DNA of 64,000 bases from a bacterium M00.F.Ca.ET.205.01.1.1 (GTDB lineage Bacteria > Pseudomonadota > Alphaproteobacteria > Rhizobiales > Rhizobiaceae): the NCBI GenBank assembly GCA_004791255.1, contig SRUQ01000004.1, forward strand, positions 324,031 through 388,030, given 5' to 3'. Positions within the stretch are counted from its first letter, which is position 1. Every line of letters starts with the position of its first letter. The notes beneath the pieces were generated by a model. It was not told the DNA's origin. It searched no databases and saw only the letters and a program-made list of their open reading frames with translations. A program made the translations under genes and the position numbers. Of this stretch, positions 1 to 8,376 are shown piece by piece.

Positions 1-22
1 CGCCGCCCATCTGGCGGCTCCC

Positions 23-101
23 GTCTCTTTTTCGGATGATCGGTCTCCTTTTTCGAATGGACCCCGTCCTTTTCGAATGACCTCGTCTCTGTTGGGATGA
101 A
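23..101. repeat. Imperfect direct repeats before the first permease gene
   Basis: A GTCTC or GTCC core followed by a T-rich tract and a GGATG or GAATG tail recurs at about 23, 43, 66 and 85, with spacings of 20, 23 and 19 bases. The array ends just before the permease start at 107. It could be regulator half-sites spaced at about two helical turns, or a decayed tandem duplication. No terminator or promoter is clear here. Confidence 0.35.
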
Positions 102-106
102 TTGCC

Positions 107-991
107 ATGTCTCGTCTATGGCGCAGAAATCGTCATTGGTTGACCCCTGCCCTGTTCTTGCTGCCGGGTCTTGTGCTGTTTGGAACGGTGATCCTTGCCG
201 CCTCCATCGAGACGGTGTGGATATCGTTGCACGACTGGGATGGTATCGGCGCCAAGACCTGGGTCGGCCTTGCCAACTATATCGAACTGGCTGACGATCC
301 GCAGTTCTACGTCTCGCTCAAGAACAATGTCATCTGGCTGCTGATCTTCATGCTGGCGCCGCCGATCGGCCTGGCGCTTGCCCTGATCGTCAACCAGCAG
401 ATTCGCGGCATGCGCATTCTGAAGTCGCTGTTCTTCGTGCCGCTGGTGCTGGCGACCGTCACCGTCGGTGTGGTCTTCGGCTGGGTCTACGATCCAAATT
501 TCGGGCTATTGCAGCTTTTCTTCAGCAGCTTCGGCGGCACCGCGCCGGCGCTTTTGTCCGATGAGAATTTCGTCACCTTCGCGGTCGCCGCCGCCGGCCT
601 CTGGCCGCAGATCGCCTTCTGCATGATCCTGTTCCTGGCGGGGCTGAACGGCCTCAACGACGATCTGATCGCCGCCGGGCGCGTCGACGGTGCGCGCGGC
701 TGGCGCATGTTGCGCCATGTTGTCCTGCCGCAACTGTCGCAGGTCGGCTTCATCGCCATCGCCGTTACGGTCATCGGCGCGCTGCGCTCCTTCGACATGA
801 TCGCGGTCATGACCAGTGGCGGCCCCTACGGCTCGTCGACGGTGCTCGCCTACCAGATGTACCAGGAGTCCATCTTCTCCTACCGCTTCGGCTACGGCGC
901 CGCGATCGCCACGGTGCTGTTCGTGATCATGATCGCCTTCATCGCCTGGTATCTCAATGGCCTCATCAAGGCCGAGCGGAGCAACGCCTGA
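107..991 (+). CDS. Sugar ABC transporter permease (MalF/UgpA type)
   Basis: Inner-membrane permease of a binding-protein-dependent carbohydrate importer (294 aa). A first membrane helix lies at about 12-35 and several more follow. The cytoplasmic EAA loop that docks the ATPase is at about 189-209 (AAGRVDGARG then LPQL). The ATG at 107 has a GGGA about ten bases upstream. The gene overlaps the second permease by one base (TGATG), so the two are translationally coupled. The substrate-binding protein is not in the window and is probably just to the left. The sugar is not shown by the sequence; the linked GH42 enzyme suggests a galactoside. Confidence 0.93.
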   Translation: MSRLWRRNRHWLTPALFLLPGLVLFGTVILAASIETVWISLHDWDGIGAKTWVGLANYIELADDPQFYVSLKNNVIWLLIFMLAPPIGLALALIVNQQIRGMRILKSLFFVPLVLATVTVGVVFGWVYDPNFGLLQLFFSSFGGTAPALLSDENFVTFAVAAAGLWPQIAFCMILFLAGLNGLNDDLIAAGRVDGARGWRMLRHVVLPQLSQVGFIAIAVTVIGALRSFDMIAVMTSGGPYGSSTVLAYQMYQESIFSYRFGYGAAIATVLFVIMIAFIAWYLNGLIKAERSNA

Positions 992-1842
992 TGTACCCGC
1001 GCCCAATTCCCGAAAATGCCAAAGTCCAGCGGGCCCTCTATCTCGGCGGCGTCACCCTGGTCGTCATCCTGTGGCTGCTGCCGCTGCTCGCCGTCATGCT
1101 GACGTCGATCCGTTCCAACGAGGAACTGATGGCCGGCAACTATTGGGGCTGGCCGCAGAAATTCAGCCTGATCGAGAACTACAAGGCGGTGTTCGAGCAG
1201 ACAGCCATGCTGCGCTTCTTCCTGAACAGCCTGCTGATTACCATTCCCTCGGTCATCGGCGTCCTCATCCTGTCGACGCTGACCGGCTTCGTCTTGTCGC
1301 GCTATCCGTTCCGCGGCTCCAACCTCATCTTCGCCCTCTTCGTCGGCGGCAACTTCCTGCCGGCGCAGATCATGATGATCCCGGTCCGCGACCTGATGGT
1401 GAGGCTCGGCCTCTACGACACCATCTATGCGCTGGTCATTTTCCACATCGCGTTCCAAACCGGCTTCGCCACGCTGTTCATGCGTAACTTCATCGCCGCT
1501 TTGCCGGGGGAACTGTTTCAAGCGGCGCGTGCCGAAGGCGCCTCGCCGTTCCAGACGTTGCGTCACGTGGTGGTTCCCCTGGTGCGGCCGGCGCTGGCGG
1601 CGCTCGCCATCCTCGTCTTCACCTTCGTCTGGAATGACTATTTCTGGGCGATCGTGCTCACCCAGAGCGACGCGGTCAAACCCGTCACCGCTGGCTTGAA
1701 CAATTTGCGCGGCGAATGGACATCGGCTTGGAACATCGTTTCGGCGGCCACGATCTTCGTCGCCCTGCCGCCGGTCGTGATGTTCTTCATGATGCAGAAG
1801 CACTTTGTCGCCGGCCTCACCATGGGGGCGGTCAAGGGATGA
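991..1842 (+). CDS. Sugar ABC transporter permease (MalG/UgpE type)
   Basis: Second inner-membrane permease of the importer (283 aa), pairing with the upstream permease to form the channel. The N-terminal helix is at about 18-40, and the EAA loop at about 178-198 reads AARAEGASPF then VVPL, matching the MalG family. The start codon shares a base with the preceding stop. The ATPase gene follows after 67 bases. Length and motif position are normal for the family. Confidence 0.93.
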   Translation: MYPRPIPENAKVQRALYLGGVTLVVILWLLPLLAVMLTSIRSNEELMAGNYWGWPQKFSLIENYKAVFEQTAMLRFFLNSLLITIPSVIGVLILSTLTGFVLSRYPFRGSNLIFALFVGGNFLPAQIMMIPVRDLMVRLGLYDTIYALVIFHIAFQTGFATLFMRNFIAALPGELFQAARAEGASPFQTLRHVVVPLVRPALAALAILVFTFVWNDYFWAIVLTQSDAVKPVTAGLNNLRGEWTSAWNIVSAATIFVALPPVVMFFMMQKHFVAGLTMGAVKG

Positions 1843-1909
1843 GTTTCGTTCGAGGAATTCAGCCTGGATCCTACAGACGCATTCGCCAGACACGGAAAGG
1901 CGCCTCGCT

Positions 1910-3055
1910 ATGAGCAGTGTGGAATTGCGCAAGGTCGACAAGCACTACGCCGGCTATCATGCCCTGAAGGCGATCGACCTGGAGATCGAAAAGGGCGAGT
2001 TCGTCGTCATGGTCGGGCCATCCGGCTGCGGCAAGTCGACATTGCTGAAGACCATCGCCGGGCTTGAGACGATCAACTCCGGCCAGGTGATGATCAACGG
2101 CCGCGATGTCACCGAGGAAGAGCCCGGCGACCGCGGCATCGCCATGGTCTTCCAGTCCTACGCGCTCTACCCGCATATGACGGTCGCCGAGAACATGGGC
2201 TTCGGCTTGCGGATGGCGAACAGGCCGAAGGCCGAGATCGATGCCGCCGTCAAACGCGCCGCGCAGATCCTGCGCCTGGAGGAGCAGCTCGACAAGCGTC
2301 CGAAGCAATTGTCGGGCGGGCAGCGCCAGCGCGTCGCGATCGGCCGCGCCATCACCCGCTCGCCCGAGGTTTTCCTGTTCGACGAACCGCTGTCGAACCT
2401 CGACGCCGCCTTGCGCACCCAGATGCGGGTCGAGCTTTCGAGCCTGCACGGACAGCTCGGATCGACCATGATCTATGTCACGCACGACCAGGTCGAGGCG
2501 ATGACAATGGCCGACAGGATCGTGGTCCTCAACAAAGGCCGGATCGAGCAGGTCGGCTCCCCGCTGGAGCTCTACGCCAACCCCGCGAACATCTTCGTCG
2601 CCGGCTTCCTCGGCGCGCCCCGCATGAACTTCATCGAAGCGAAAGTGGTGAGCGCCGATGCCTCAGGCGTCTCGGTGGCGGCGGCCGGCCTCCCGGCAAT
2701 CACCCTGGGCGACATCGATGCCAGCGGCGTTTCGGCCGGCGACGCCGTGACTGTCGGTATCAGGCCGGAGGCGCTGCACCTGGTCGAACGGACCGAGAGC
2801 GGGACGCCGGCCTTCTCCGGCCAGGTCCGGCTTGTCGAGCAACTGGGGCATGAAACCGTTCTCTATGTCGACGCCTCGCCGCTTCAGGCGACGAATTCCG
2901 ACAGCGGCACCGGCAATTTCACGCTTCAGCTCAACAAGGTTTCGGCGATCGGCGTCGGCGCCAAATTACAGGTCGGCTTCGAAACCGGCGACGCCTACCT
3001 CTTCGGACCCGATGGCCGCACGCTTACGCCAAGAAAACCCGTCGCCTCAACCTGA
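1910..3055 (+). CDS. Sugar ABC transporter ATP-binding protein (UgpC/MsmK type)
   Basis: Cytoplasmic ATPase powering the sugar importer (381 aa). Walker A is GPSGCGKST at 36-44, the signature is LSGGQRQR, and Walker B is FLFDEPLSNLD with a downstream switch His in VTHDQ. The C-terminal third is the TOBE-type regulatory domain of the CUT1 class. An upstream in-frame start at 1805 would add 35 unrelated residues overlapping the permease gene, so the ATG at 1910, where the conserved protein begins, is chosen. The beta-galactosidase gene follows after 27 bases. Confidence 0.93.
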   Translation: MSSVELRKVDKHYAGYHALKAIDLEIEKGEFVVMVGPSGCGKSTLLKTIAGLETINSGQVMINGRDVTEEEPGDRGIAMVFQSYALYPHMTVAENMGFGLRMANRPKAEIDAAVKRAAQILRLEEQLDKRPKQLSGGQRQRVAIGRAITRSPEVFLFDEPLSNLDAALRTQMRVELSSLHGQLGSTMIYVTHDQVEAMTMADRIVVLNKGRIEQVGSPLELYANPANIFVAGFLGAPRMNFIEAKVVSADASGVSVAAAGLPAITLGDIDASGVSAGDAVTVGIRPEALHLVERTESGTPAFSGQVRLVEQLGHETVLYVDASPLQATNSDSGTGNFTLQLNKVSAIGVGAKLQVGFETGDAYLFGPDGRTLTPRKPVAST

Positions 3056-3082
3056 ACCCCGAATTTCGAAAGTCCCATACGC

Positions 3083-5221
3083 ATGCAACGCAAGAAGCCC
3101 GCCCCGCTATCCGTCTGGCGGCCGCTTAATCTCGACCGCTTTCTGCTCGGAGCACCGCACTATCCCGAACACGTCGACGAAAGCGGCTGGCGGCGCGACG
3201 CCGAACGGATGGCGGCCGCCGGTGTCAACACCGTACGCATGGCAGAGTTCGCCTGGCACATTTTTGAACCCCGCGAAGGCAAGTTCGAGTTCGGCCTGTT
3301 CGATCGCGCGATCGAAAGTCTCGGCGAGGCGGGCATCGACACGATCATGTGCACGCCGACGGCGACCCCTCCCCGCTGGCTCACCGCCAACTATCCCGAG
3401 GTGCTGCGCGTCGACATAAACGGCCGGGCTGCGGCCCACGGCTCCCGCCAGCATGCCGACACCACAAGCCCGGTGTTCCGCGCCCACAGCCGCCGCATCA
3501 CCCGCGCCATGGCCGAGCACTATCGGGACAATCCGCGTGTGATCGGCTGGCAGACCGACAACGAGCTCAACACCACCGTGTCGGAATCGTTCGCGCCCTC
3601 GACGCGGCTTGAGTTCCAGAAGTATCTGCAGAGGACCTACGGCAGCATCGAGGCGCTGAACTTCGCCTGGGGCGGACACTTCTGGGCAACGGCCTATGGC
3701 GACTTCACGCAGATCGACCTGCCAAGACCACTCATGCCGTCCTATCCGAGCCCCGGTCAGGTGCAAGACTACCACCGCTTTCTGGCCGCAGCGACCGCCG
3801 CATTCCAACATGACCAGGTCGAAATCCTCCGCGCCGCCAATGCGGACTGGTTCGTCTTCCACAATCTTGGCCAGTTGGTAGACATCGACTTCCGCGGCCA
3901 GTTCGGACAGGATCTCGATTTCATCGGTTTCGACATCTACCCGATGCTCTATGACGAGATGCGCCGGACCGGTGGCCATGCGGCAACCCAGGCGCTGCAT
4001 CTCGACATCTGCCGCGCCTATTCCGGCAACTTCATCGTGCCGGAACAGGCCGCTGGCCTTGGCAGCCAGCCGGGCTTTTCGACCATGACGCCGGAACCCG
4101 GCGAGATGCGCCGCATGGCGATGACCTCGGTCGCTCGCGGCGCCGACGGCGTCATGTTCTTCCGCTGGCGCCCGGCGCATTTCGGCGCCGAGATCTATTG
4201 GATGGGCGTCATCGATCATGACGACGTGCCGCGCCGCCGTTACGACGAGGCAAGCCGTTTCTTCCACGAGATCGCTGCCATCAAGGACAAGCTCCTCGGC
4301 ACGGTGGTGCGCATGGATCTCGGCATTGCCGGCGCCGATTTCGACAACCAGGAAGCCTACAAGACCTATCCGATCGGCCTTCCCAGCCCGCTTGAGGACG
4401 CGACGCTGCTTCACCGCCATTGCTACGGCAAGGGCATCGCCTGCGGGTTCATTCATCCGGAGGACGACCTTTCGCGGCTGAAGGCGCTCTATGTCCCGCA
4501 TTGGGTGATGTGGAAGGATGAATGGAACGAGGCGGTCGAGACGTTCGTGCGCAACGGCGGCACGCTGATCCTGTCGGCGATGAGCGGCACCAGGGATGAG
4601 AACAACCACATCATCCGCGACCTGGCGCCCGGCCGCGCCCTTTCGGCATTGAGCGGCGTCAAGGTGGTGGAGTTCGGCCGCGTCGTTGCCGAAGGCGGCA
4701 GCGGCCTCTTCCCGCTGTTTCGCCCGGCCGCCATGGGCAGCTATTCACCGTCGCCGCTGCCGGCCTCGTCGGCCGAGCGCAAATATCACTTCACCCTTGG
4801 CAATGAGGAGTTCCAGGCAGCGCATCTCTACGAACTGCTCGAGATCGCGCCCGATACCGAGGTGCTGGGCGTCTGGTCCAACCGCTTCGCCGCCGGTTCG
4901 CCCGCGATCACGGCCCGCCAGGTCGGCAAGGGCCGCGTCGTCTATGTCGGCACCTATCTCACGCCGCAACTGGCCGAGAAACTTGCCGATGTCGTGCTGG
5001 CCAAAGCCGGGATCGAGCCTTTGCTTCCAGAACTGCCGCGCGGAATAGAGGTGTCCATCCGGCAGGCCGACGATCGCCGGCTGATGTTCATTCTGAACAC
5101 GACGGAGCTTCCGGTTGCCGTCCCTGGCGTACCCAAGGGCAGCGACCTGCTGACGGACGGTCCGGTTGCCGGCACGTTGCAACTGGGAGCCTATGGCTGC
5201 GCGGTGGTGTTGCTCGACTGA
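3083..5221 (+). CDS. Beta-galactosidase, glycoside hydrolase family 42
   Basis: Cytoplasmic retaining glycosidase, 712 aa, normal length for GH42. The family acid/base glutamate is in WQTDNELN (Glu161), and the likely nucleophile is Glu321 in FIVPEQAAGL. The central GATase-like trimerisation domain and a small C-terminal beta domain follow. It has no signal peptide, so it should act on galactosides after uptake. It is the last gene of the transporter operon, an arrangement recalling the Agrobacterium lac operon (transporter plus beta-galactosidase). The true substrate could also be a plant galactoside or galactan fragment. Confidence 0.92.
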   Translation: MQRKKPAPLSVWRPLNLDRFLLGAPHYPEHVDESGWRRDAERMAAAGVNTVRMAEFAWHIFEPREGKFEFGLFDRAIESLGEAGIDTIMCTPTATPPRWLTANYPEVLRVDINGRAAAHGSRQHADTTSPVFRAHSRRITRAMAEHYRDNPRVIGWQTDNELNTTVSESFAPSTRLEFQKYLQRTYGSIEALNFAWGGHFWATAYGDFTQIDLPRPLMPSYPSPGQVQDYHRFLAAATAAFQHDQVEILRAANADWFVFHNLGQLVDIDFRGQFGQDLDFIGFDIYPMLYDEMRRTGGHAATQALHLDICRAYSGNFIVPEQAAGLGSQPGFSTMTPEPGEMRRMAMTSVARGADGVMFFRWRPAHFGAEIYWMGVIDHDDVPRRRYDEASRFFHEIAAIKDKLLGTVVRMDLGIAGADFDNQEAYKTYPIGLPSPLEDATLLHRHCYGKGIACGFIHPEDDLSRLKALYVPHWVMWKDEWNEAVETFVRNGGTLILSAMSGTRDENNHIIRDLAPGRALSALSGVKVVEFGRVVAEGGSGLFPLFRPAAMGSYSPSPLPASSAERKYHFTLGNEEFQAAHLYELLEIAPDTEVLGVWSNRFAAGSPAITARQVGKGRVVYVGTYLTPQLAEKLADVVLAKAGIEPLLPELPRGIEVSIRQADDRRLMFILNTTELPVAVPGVPKGSDLLTDGPVAGTLQLGAYGCAVVLLD

Positions 5222-5251
5222 GTGCGAGAGACCGGTCGCGCTCGCGATCGA

Positions 5252-5638
5252 TCAGGTGTTGACACCGAGTTCGACCAGCCGCTCGACGCAGGATTCCTCT
5301 GCCTGATCGAGCTCGGCCAGCGTCTCCTCGAGGTCGCGGCGCTTTTGCCGGAGATCCTCGCGCTTTTCCTCAATGCGCTTGATCATCAGCTTGAGCTGAC
5401 CGACCTCGCCGGGCGGCTCCTTATACATCTGGATGATTTCGCGGATCTCGTTGATCGAGAAACCGAGCCTTTTTCCGCGCATGATCTGCCGGATCAGGTG
5501 CCGGTCGGACGGACGAAACAGCCGGGTGCGGCCGCGCCGCACCGGCTGCACCAGCCCCTCGTCCTCATAGAAACGAAGCGTGCGCGTCGACACATCGAAT
5601 TCGCGCGTCAGCTCGGTGATCGAATAATATTCCCGCAT
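5252..5638 (-). CDS. MerR-family transcriptional regulator
   Basis: DNA-binding regulator of 128 aa. The N-terminal winged helix reads YSITELTREF then STRTLRFYEDEGL, diagnostic of MerR proteins. A dimerising coiled coil at about 75-115 is rich in K, R and E. One cysteine lies in the C-terminal tail, too few for a classic metal site; the layout resembles LiuR-type regulators of acyl-CoA catabolism. The ATG at 5638 has a GGAGAGA ribosome site directly upstream, whereas a longer frame starting at 5713 has none. It converges on the beta-galactosidase gene, so it need not regulate the sugar operon. Confidence 0.88.
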   Translation of the reverse strand: MREYYSITELTREFDVSTRTLRFYEDEGLVQPVRRGRTRLFRPSDRHLIRQIMRGKRLGFSINEIREIIQMYKEPPGEVGQLKLMIKRIEEKREDLRQKRRDLEETLAELDQAEESCVERLVELGVNT

Positions 5639-5780
5639 TCTCTCTCCCGACGCCGGAAATTGGCGCTCACCGCCATGCAGCATCGCCTCCAGTCCGGCCA
5701 AAACCCATCCCATGCCGGAATCGGCATGTAACCCCGATCAAGCGTCGCACGGCATTTACGTAAAAGTCAATTGACGCCGC

Positions 5781-7193
5781 TCACCCGACGCCAAACCACC
5801 AGGTGGCGAGCCCTAGAAAAGCGAAGAAACCGACGACATCGGTGACCGTGGTGACGAACACCGCCGATGCCACCGCCGGGTCGATCTTGAAACGGTCGAG
5901 CAGCAGCGGGATCAGGATGCCGGCAAGGGCAGCGACGAACATATTGATGATCATGGCCGCCGCGATGATGCCGCCCAGATTGGGATCGCGGAACCAGGCA
6001 GCCGCGACGATGCCGATCAGGATGGCGAAGATGATGCCGTTGATGAAGCCGACGCCCATCTCGCGGCGGATGATGCGGCCGGCATTGTAGATGTCGATAT
6101 CCCTGGTCGCCAGCGCCCGCACGGTGACGGTCATGGTCTGCGAGCCGGCATTGCCGCCCATGCCGGCCACGATCGGCATCAGCACGGCAAGCGCCACGAT
6201 CCGCTCGATCGTGTGGTCGAACAGGCCGATGACGGATGCCGCCAGGAACGCCGTCAGGAGATTGACCAGCAGCCACGGCACGCGCGAGCGCGAGGTCGAA
6301 AAAATGCTGTCAGAAAGTTCTTCGTCGCCGACGCCGCCCATGCGCAACAGATCTTCCTCGGCCTCCTGCTGGATGACGTCGACGACGTCGTCGATGGTCA
6401 GCACGCCGACCAGCCGCTCGTTCTCGTCGACGACGGCGGCCGACAGAAGGTCGTATTGTTCGAATTCGCGCGCCGCCTCTTCCTGGTCCATGGTGGCCGG
6501 AATGGCATGCCGCGTCTCGTGCATGACCTCCTCGACCTTGACAGCGCGCTTGGTGCGCAGGATCTGGTCGAGGTCGATGGCACCGAGCAGCTTGAAGCTA
6601 GGGTCGATGACGAATATCTGGCTGAAGCGGTCGGGAAGGTTCTTGTCCTCGCGCATGTAGTCGATGGTCTGCCCGATCGTCCAGAACGGCGGCACGGCGA
6701 CGAACTCCGTCTGCATGCGCCGCCCGGCGGTCTCTTCCGGGTAGTCGAGCGAGCGCCGCAGCCTGATCCGCTCGGTGAACGGCAGCTGCGACAGGATCTC
6801 GTCCTGGTCCTCCTGGTCGAGATCCTCGAGAATGTAGACCGCATCGTCGGAATCGAGTTCCTGCACCGCCTGCGCGATCTGCTCGTTGGGCAGGTTGTCG
6901 ACGATGTCCATGCGGATCGCTTCGTCGACCTCGGTCAGCGCCGAAAAATCGAAGTCGGTGCCCAGCAGTTCGACCAGGGCGCGCCGCTGATCAGGATGCA
7001 GCGCCTCCAGTAGGTCGCCGAGTTCCGACTGGTGCAGGTCGTCGACTTCGCGCTTGAGGGCCAGCGTGTCGCGATCGGCAATCGCCGCACCGATCTGGGC
7101 AAGGAAGGACGAAAGGACGGCGCCGTCCTCGCCATAGATATCGGCGTGGGCGTCTTCGGCCGCCTTGGCGGGGGTCGTCTGCTTGTCCTCCAC
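5781..7193 (-). CDS. mgtE: Magnesium transporter MgtE
   Basis: Mg2+ channel of the inner membrane (470 aa). The order is an MgtE_N helical domain (about 40-135), two CBS domains (about 140-265) forming the cytosolic Mg2+ sensor, a plug helix, and about five membrane helices to the C-terminus, with the pore region around PIVAGMGGNAGSQ. The start is GTG with GGGAGG at ideal spacing. It lies alone between the MerR gene and the LuxR-type regulator and is read on the opposite strand to both metabolic operons. Confidence 0.93.
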   Translation of the reverse strand: MEDKQTTPAKAAEDAHADIYGEDGAVLSSFLAQIGAAIADRDTLALKREVDDLHQSELGDLLEALHPDQRRALVELLGTDFDFSALTEVDEAIRMDIVDNLPNEQIAQAVQELDSDDAVYILEDLDQEDQDEILSQLPFTERIRLRRSLDYPEETAGRRMQTEFVAVPPFWTIGQTIDYMREDKNLPDRFSQIFVIDPSFKLLGAIDLDQILRTKRAVKVEEVMHETRHAIPATMDQEEAAREFEQYDLLSAAVVDENERLVGVLTIDDVVDVIQQEAEEDLLRMGGVGDEELSDSIFSTSRSRVPWLLVNLLTAFLAASVIGLFDHTIERIVALAVLMPIVAGMGGNAGSQTMTVTVRALATRDIDIYNAGRIIRREMGVGFINGIIFAILIGIVAAAWFRDPNLGGIIAAAMIINMFVAALAGILIPLLLDRFKIDPAVASAVFVTTVTDVVGFFAFLGLATWWFGVG

Positions 7194-7584
7194 CAGCGCC
7201 TCCCGCCACCAGAATCCAGAATAGGTGTCTCAGGTCTAGAGCATCGAACCCCAAGTGGAAACCGGCTTAGGCGAAGTCCGATGTTCTCGACGGCAATAAA
7301 GCGCAACACGATTCGATCTGGGAACTTATCGCCCTAACACGCGGAATATCAAACGGAACGCGTGGTTTGCCATCAGCCGCGCATCACCAGGAAAAGCTAT
7401 TGCGGCGGCCCGGATTGGCAACGCCTGCCGCGTCGAAAGCCAGGAATCCGGTTCAGCCGGCGCGACAGCTGATGTCGCTAGGGAAAGAGCGCCGCCTAAC
7501 CGTTAGGGCAGAATTGTCATCACGCTGGCCCAGGTACGGGGCCCATCAGATGCAGCGCAATCAGCTCAGGGATAGAAACAACCC
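7194..7584. other. Intergenic region between mgtE and the LuxR-type regulator
   Basis: About 390 bases between divergent genes with no convincing gene on either strand. It must hold both promoters. The only clear structure is a short perfect palindrome, CTAAC-C-GTTAG with flanking matches, at 7496-7506, about 80 bases before the regulator start and suitable as a small operator. No tRNA or ncRNA was recognised. Confidence 0.5.
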
Positions 7585-8256
7585 TTGAACAGCAAGCCCG
7601 GGAAGACGAGCAAGGCAGTCGGCGACCGGCGCATGCGCATTGTTGTCGCCGAACGCAATCCGCTCGTCATATCGGCGCTGCGCGAAATGCTCGAATGCGA
7701 CGGGCGTTTCGAATTGCTGGGGACCGTGCAGAGCGGCAAGCAGTTCCTGGACCTGGCCGCCGAGGGCGGGTTCGACGTCGCCGTCATTGGTTGGAAGCTC
7801 GCCGACATGGATGGCGCCGATGTGCTGGCAGAAGTCCAGAGCCGCAAGCTGAACGTGCGCATCACCGTCTTTTCCAACGACCACGACATCGGCATCCTGA
7901 AGCAATGCGTGCGCCTCGGCGCGCAAGGCTACTGCTTCCAGTTCGACGATCCGCCCATCATCTTCGACACGATCCTGGCAGTGGCGCACGGTCGCATCTG
8001 CATCCCCTATATCGACATCAACAAGGTCAACGACACGCCCTTGGCGCAACTCACCGTGCGCGAGCGCGAATTGCTGGCGGTGCTTTCCGATGGCTGGACC
8101 AATCTGCAGATCGCGACACGGACCGGCATCTCGGAAAACACCGTGAAATACCACCTCAAGAATCTCTACGACAAGCTTGACGTGCGCAACCGGGCGATGG
8201 CCGTCGCGCTCTATTCCAGTGAAAGGCGCCGCGGTTCCAAACAGCCGATCGGGTAG
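7585..8256 (+). CDS. LuxR/NarL-family regulator with degenerate receiver domain
   Basis: A receiver-like domain (about 17-135) is followed by a LuxR-type helix-turn-helix (about 152-210; LTVREREL, GISENTVKYHLKNLYDKL). The receiver has lost the key residues of the NarL family. The acidic pair reads E-R, the phosphoacceptor Asp is Gly (VIGWKLADMDG), and the conserved Lys is Gln (GAQGYCFQ), so ordinary phosphorylation is unlikely. No histidine kinase is adjacent. The TTG at 7585 gives 223 aa; the ATG at 7633, giving 207 aa and starting at the domain edge, is an alternative. It lies directly upstream of the serine-cycle genes and may control them. Confidence 0.85.
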   Translation: MNSKPGKTSKAVGDRRMRIVVAERNPLVISALREMLECDGRFELLGTVQSGKQFLDLAAEGGFDVAVIGWKLADMDGADVLAEVQSRKLNVRITVFSNDHDIGILKQCVRLGAQGYCFQFDDPPIIFDTILAVAHGRICIPYIDINKVNDTPLAQLTVRERELLAVLSDGWTNLQIATRTGISENTVKYHLKNLYDKLDVRNRAMAVALYSSERRRGSKQPIG

Positions 8257-8282
8257 GCCGCCCGGGTAGGACCGCCCTACCC
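8251..8282. repeat. GGGTAGG repeats and inverted repeat before sgaA
   Basis: GGGTAGG occurs at 8251-8257, overlapping the regulator stop codon, and at 8264-8270, and its complement CCTACCC lies at 8276-8282. The last two form a 7-base stem with a 5-base loop. No T tract follows, so this looks more like a binding site than an intrinsic terminator. It lies about 95 bases upstream of the serine-glyoxylate aminotransferase start. Confidence 0.4.
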
Positions 8283-8376
8283 GCACGTGGCGACAACTTA
8301 CCCGGCAAGGTGTTGTTGCGGAACGCAGCCCGAACGACACTCCCCCGACATCCCAAGCGATCGGAGGAGTTCGTAC

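Noticed and set aside
892-1941. 349-codon minus-strand frame antisense to the permeases
   Set aside because: High-GC shadow; low-complexity D/R/H-rich product, no ribosome site, real permeases on the other strand.
3107-4609. 500-codon minus-strand frame under the beta-galactosidase
   Set aside because: Antisense shadow of a clear GH42 gene.
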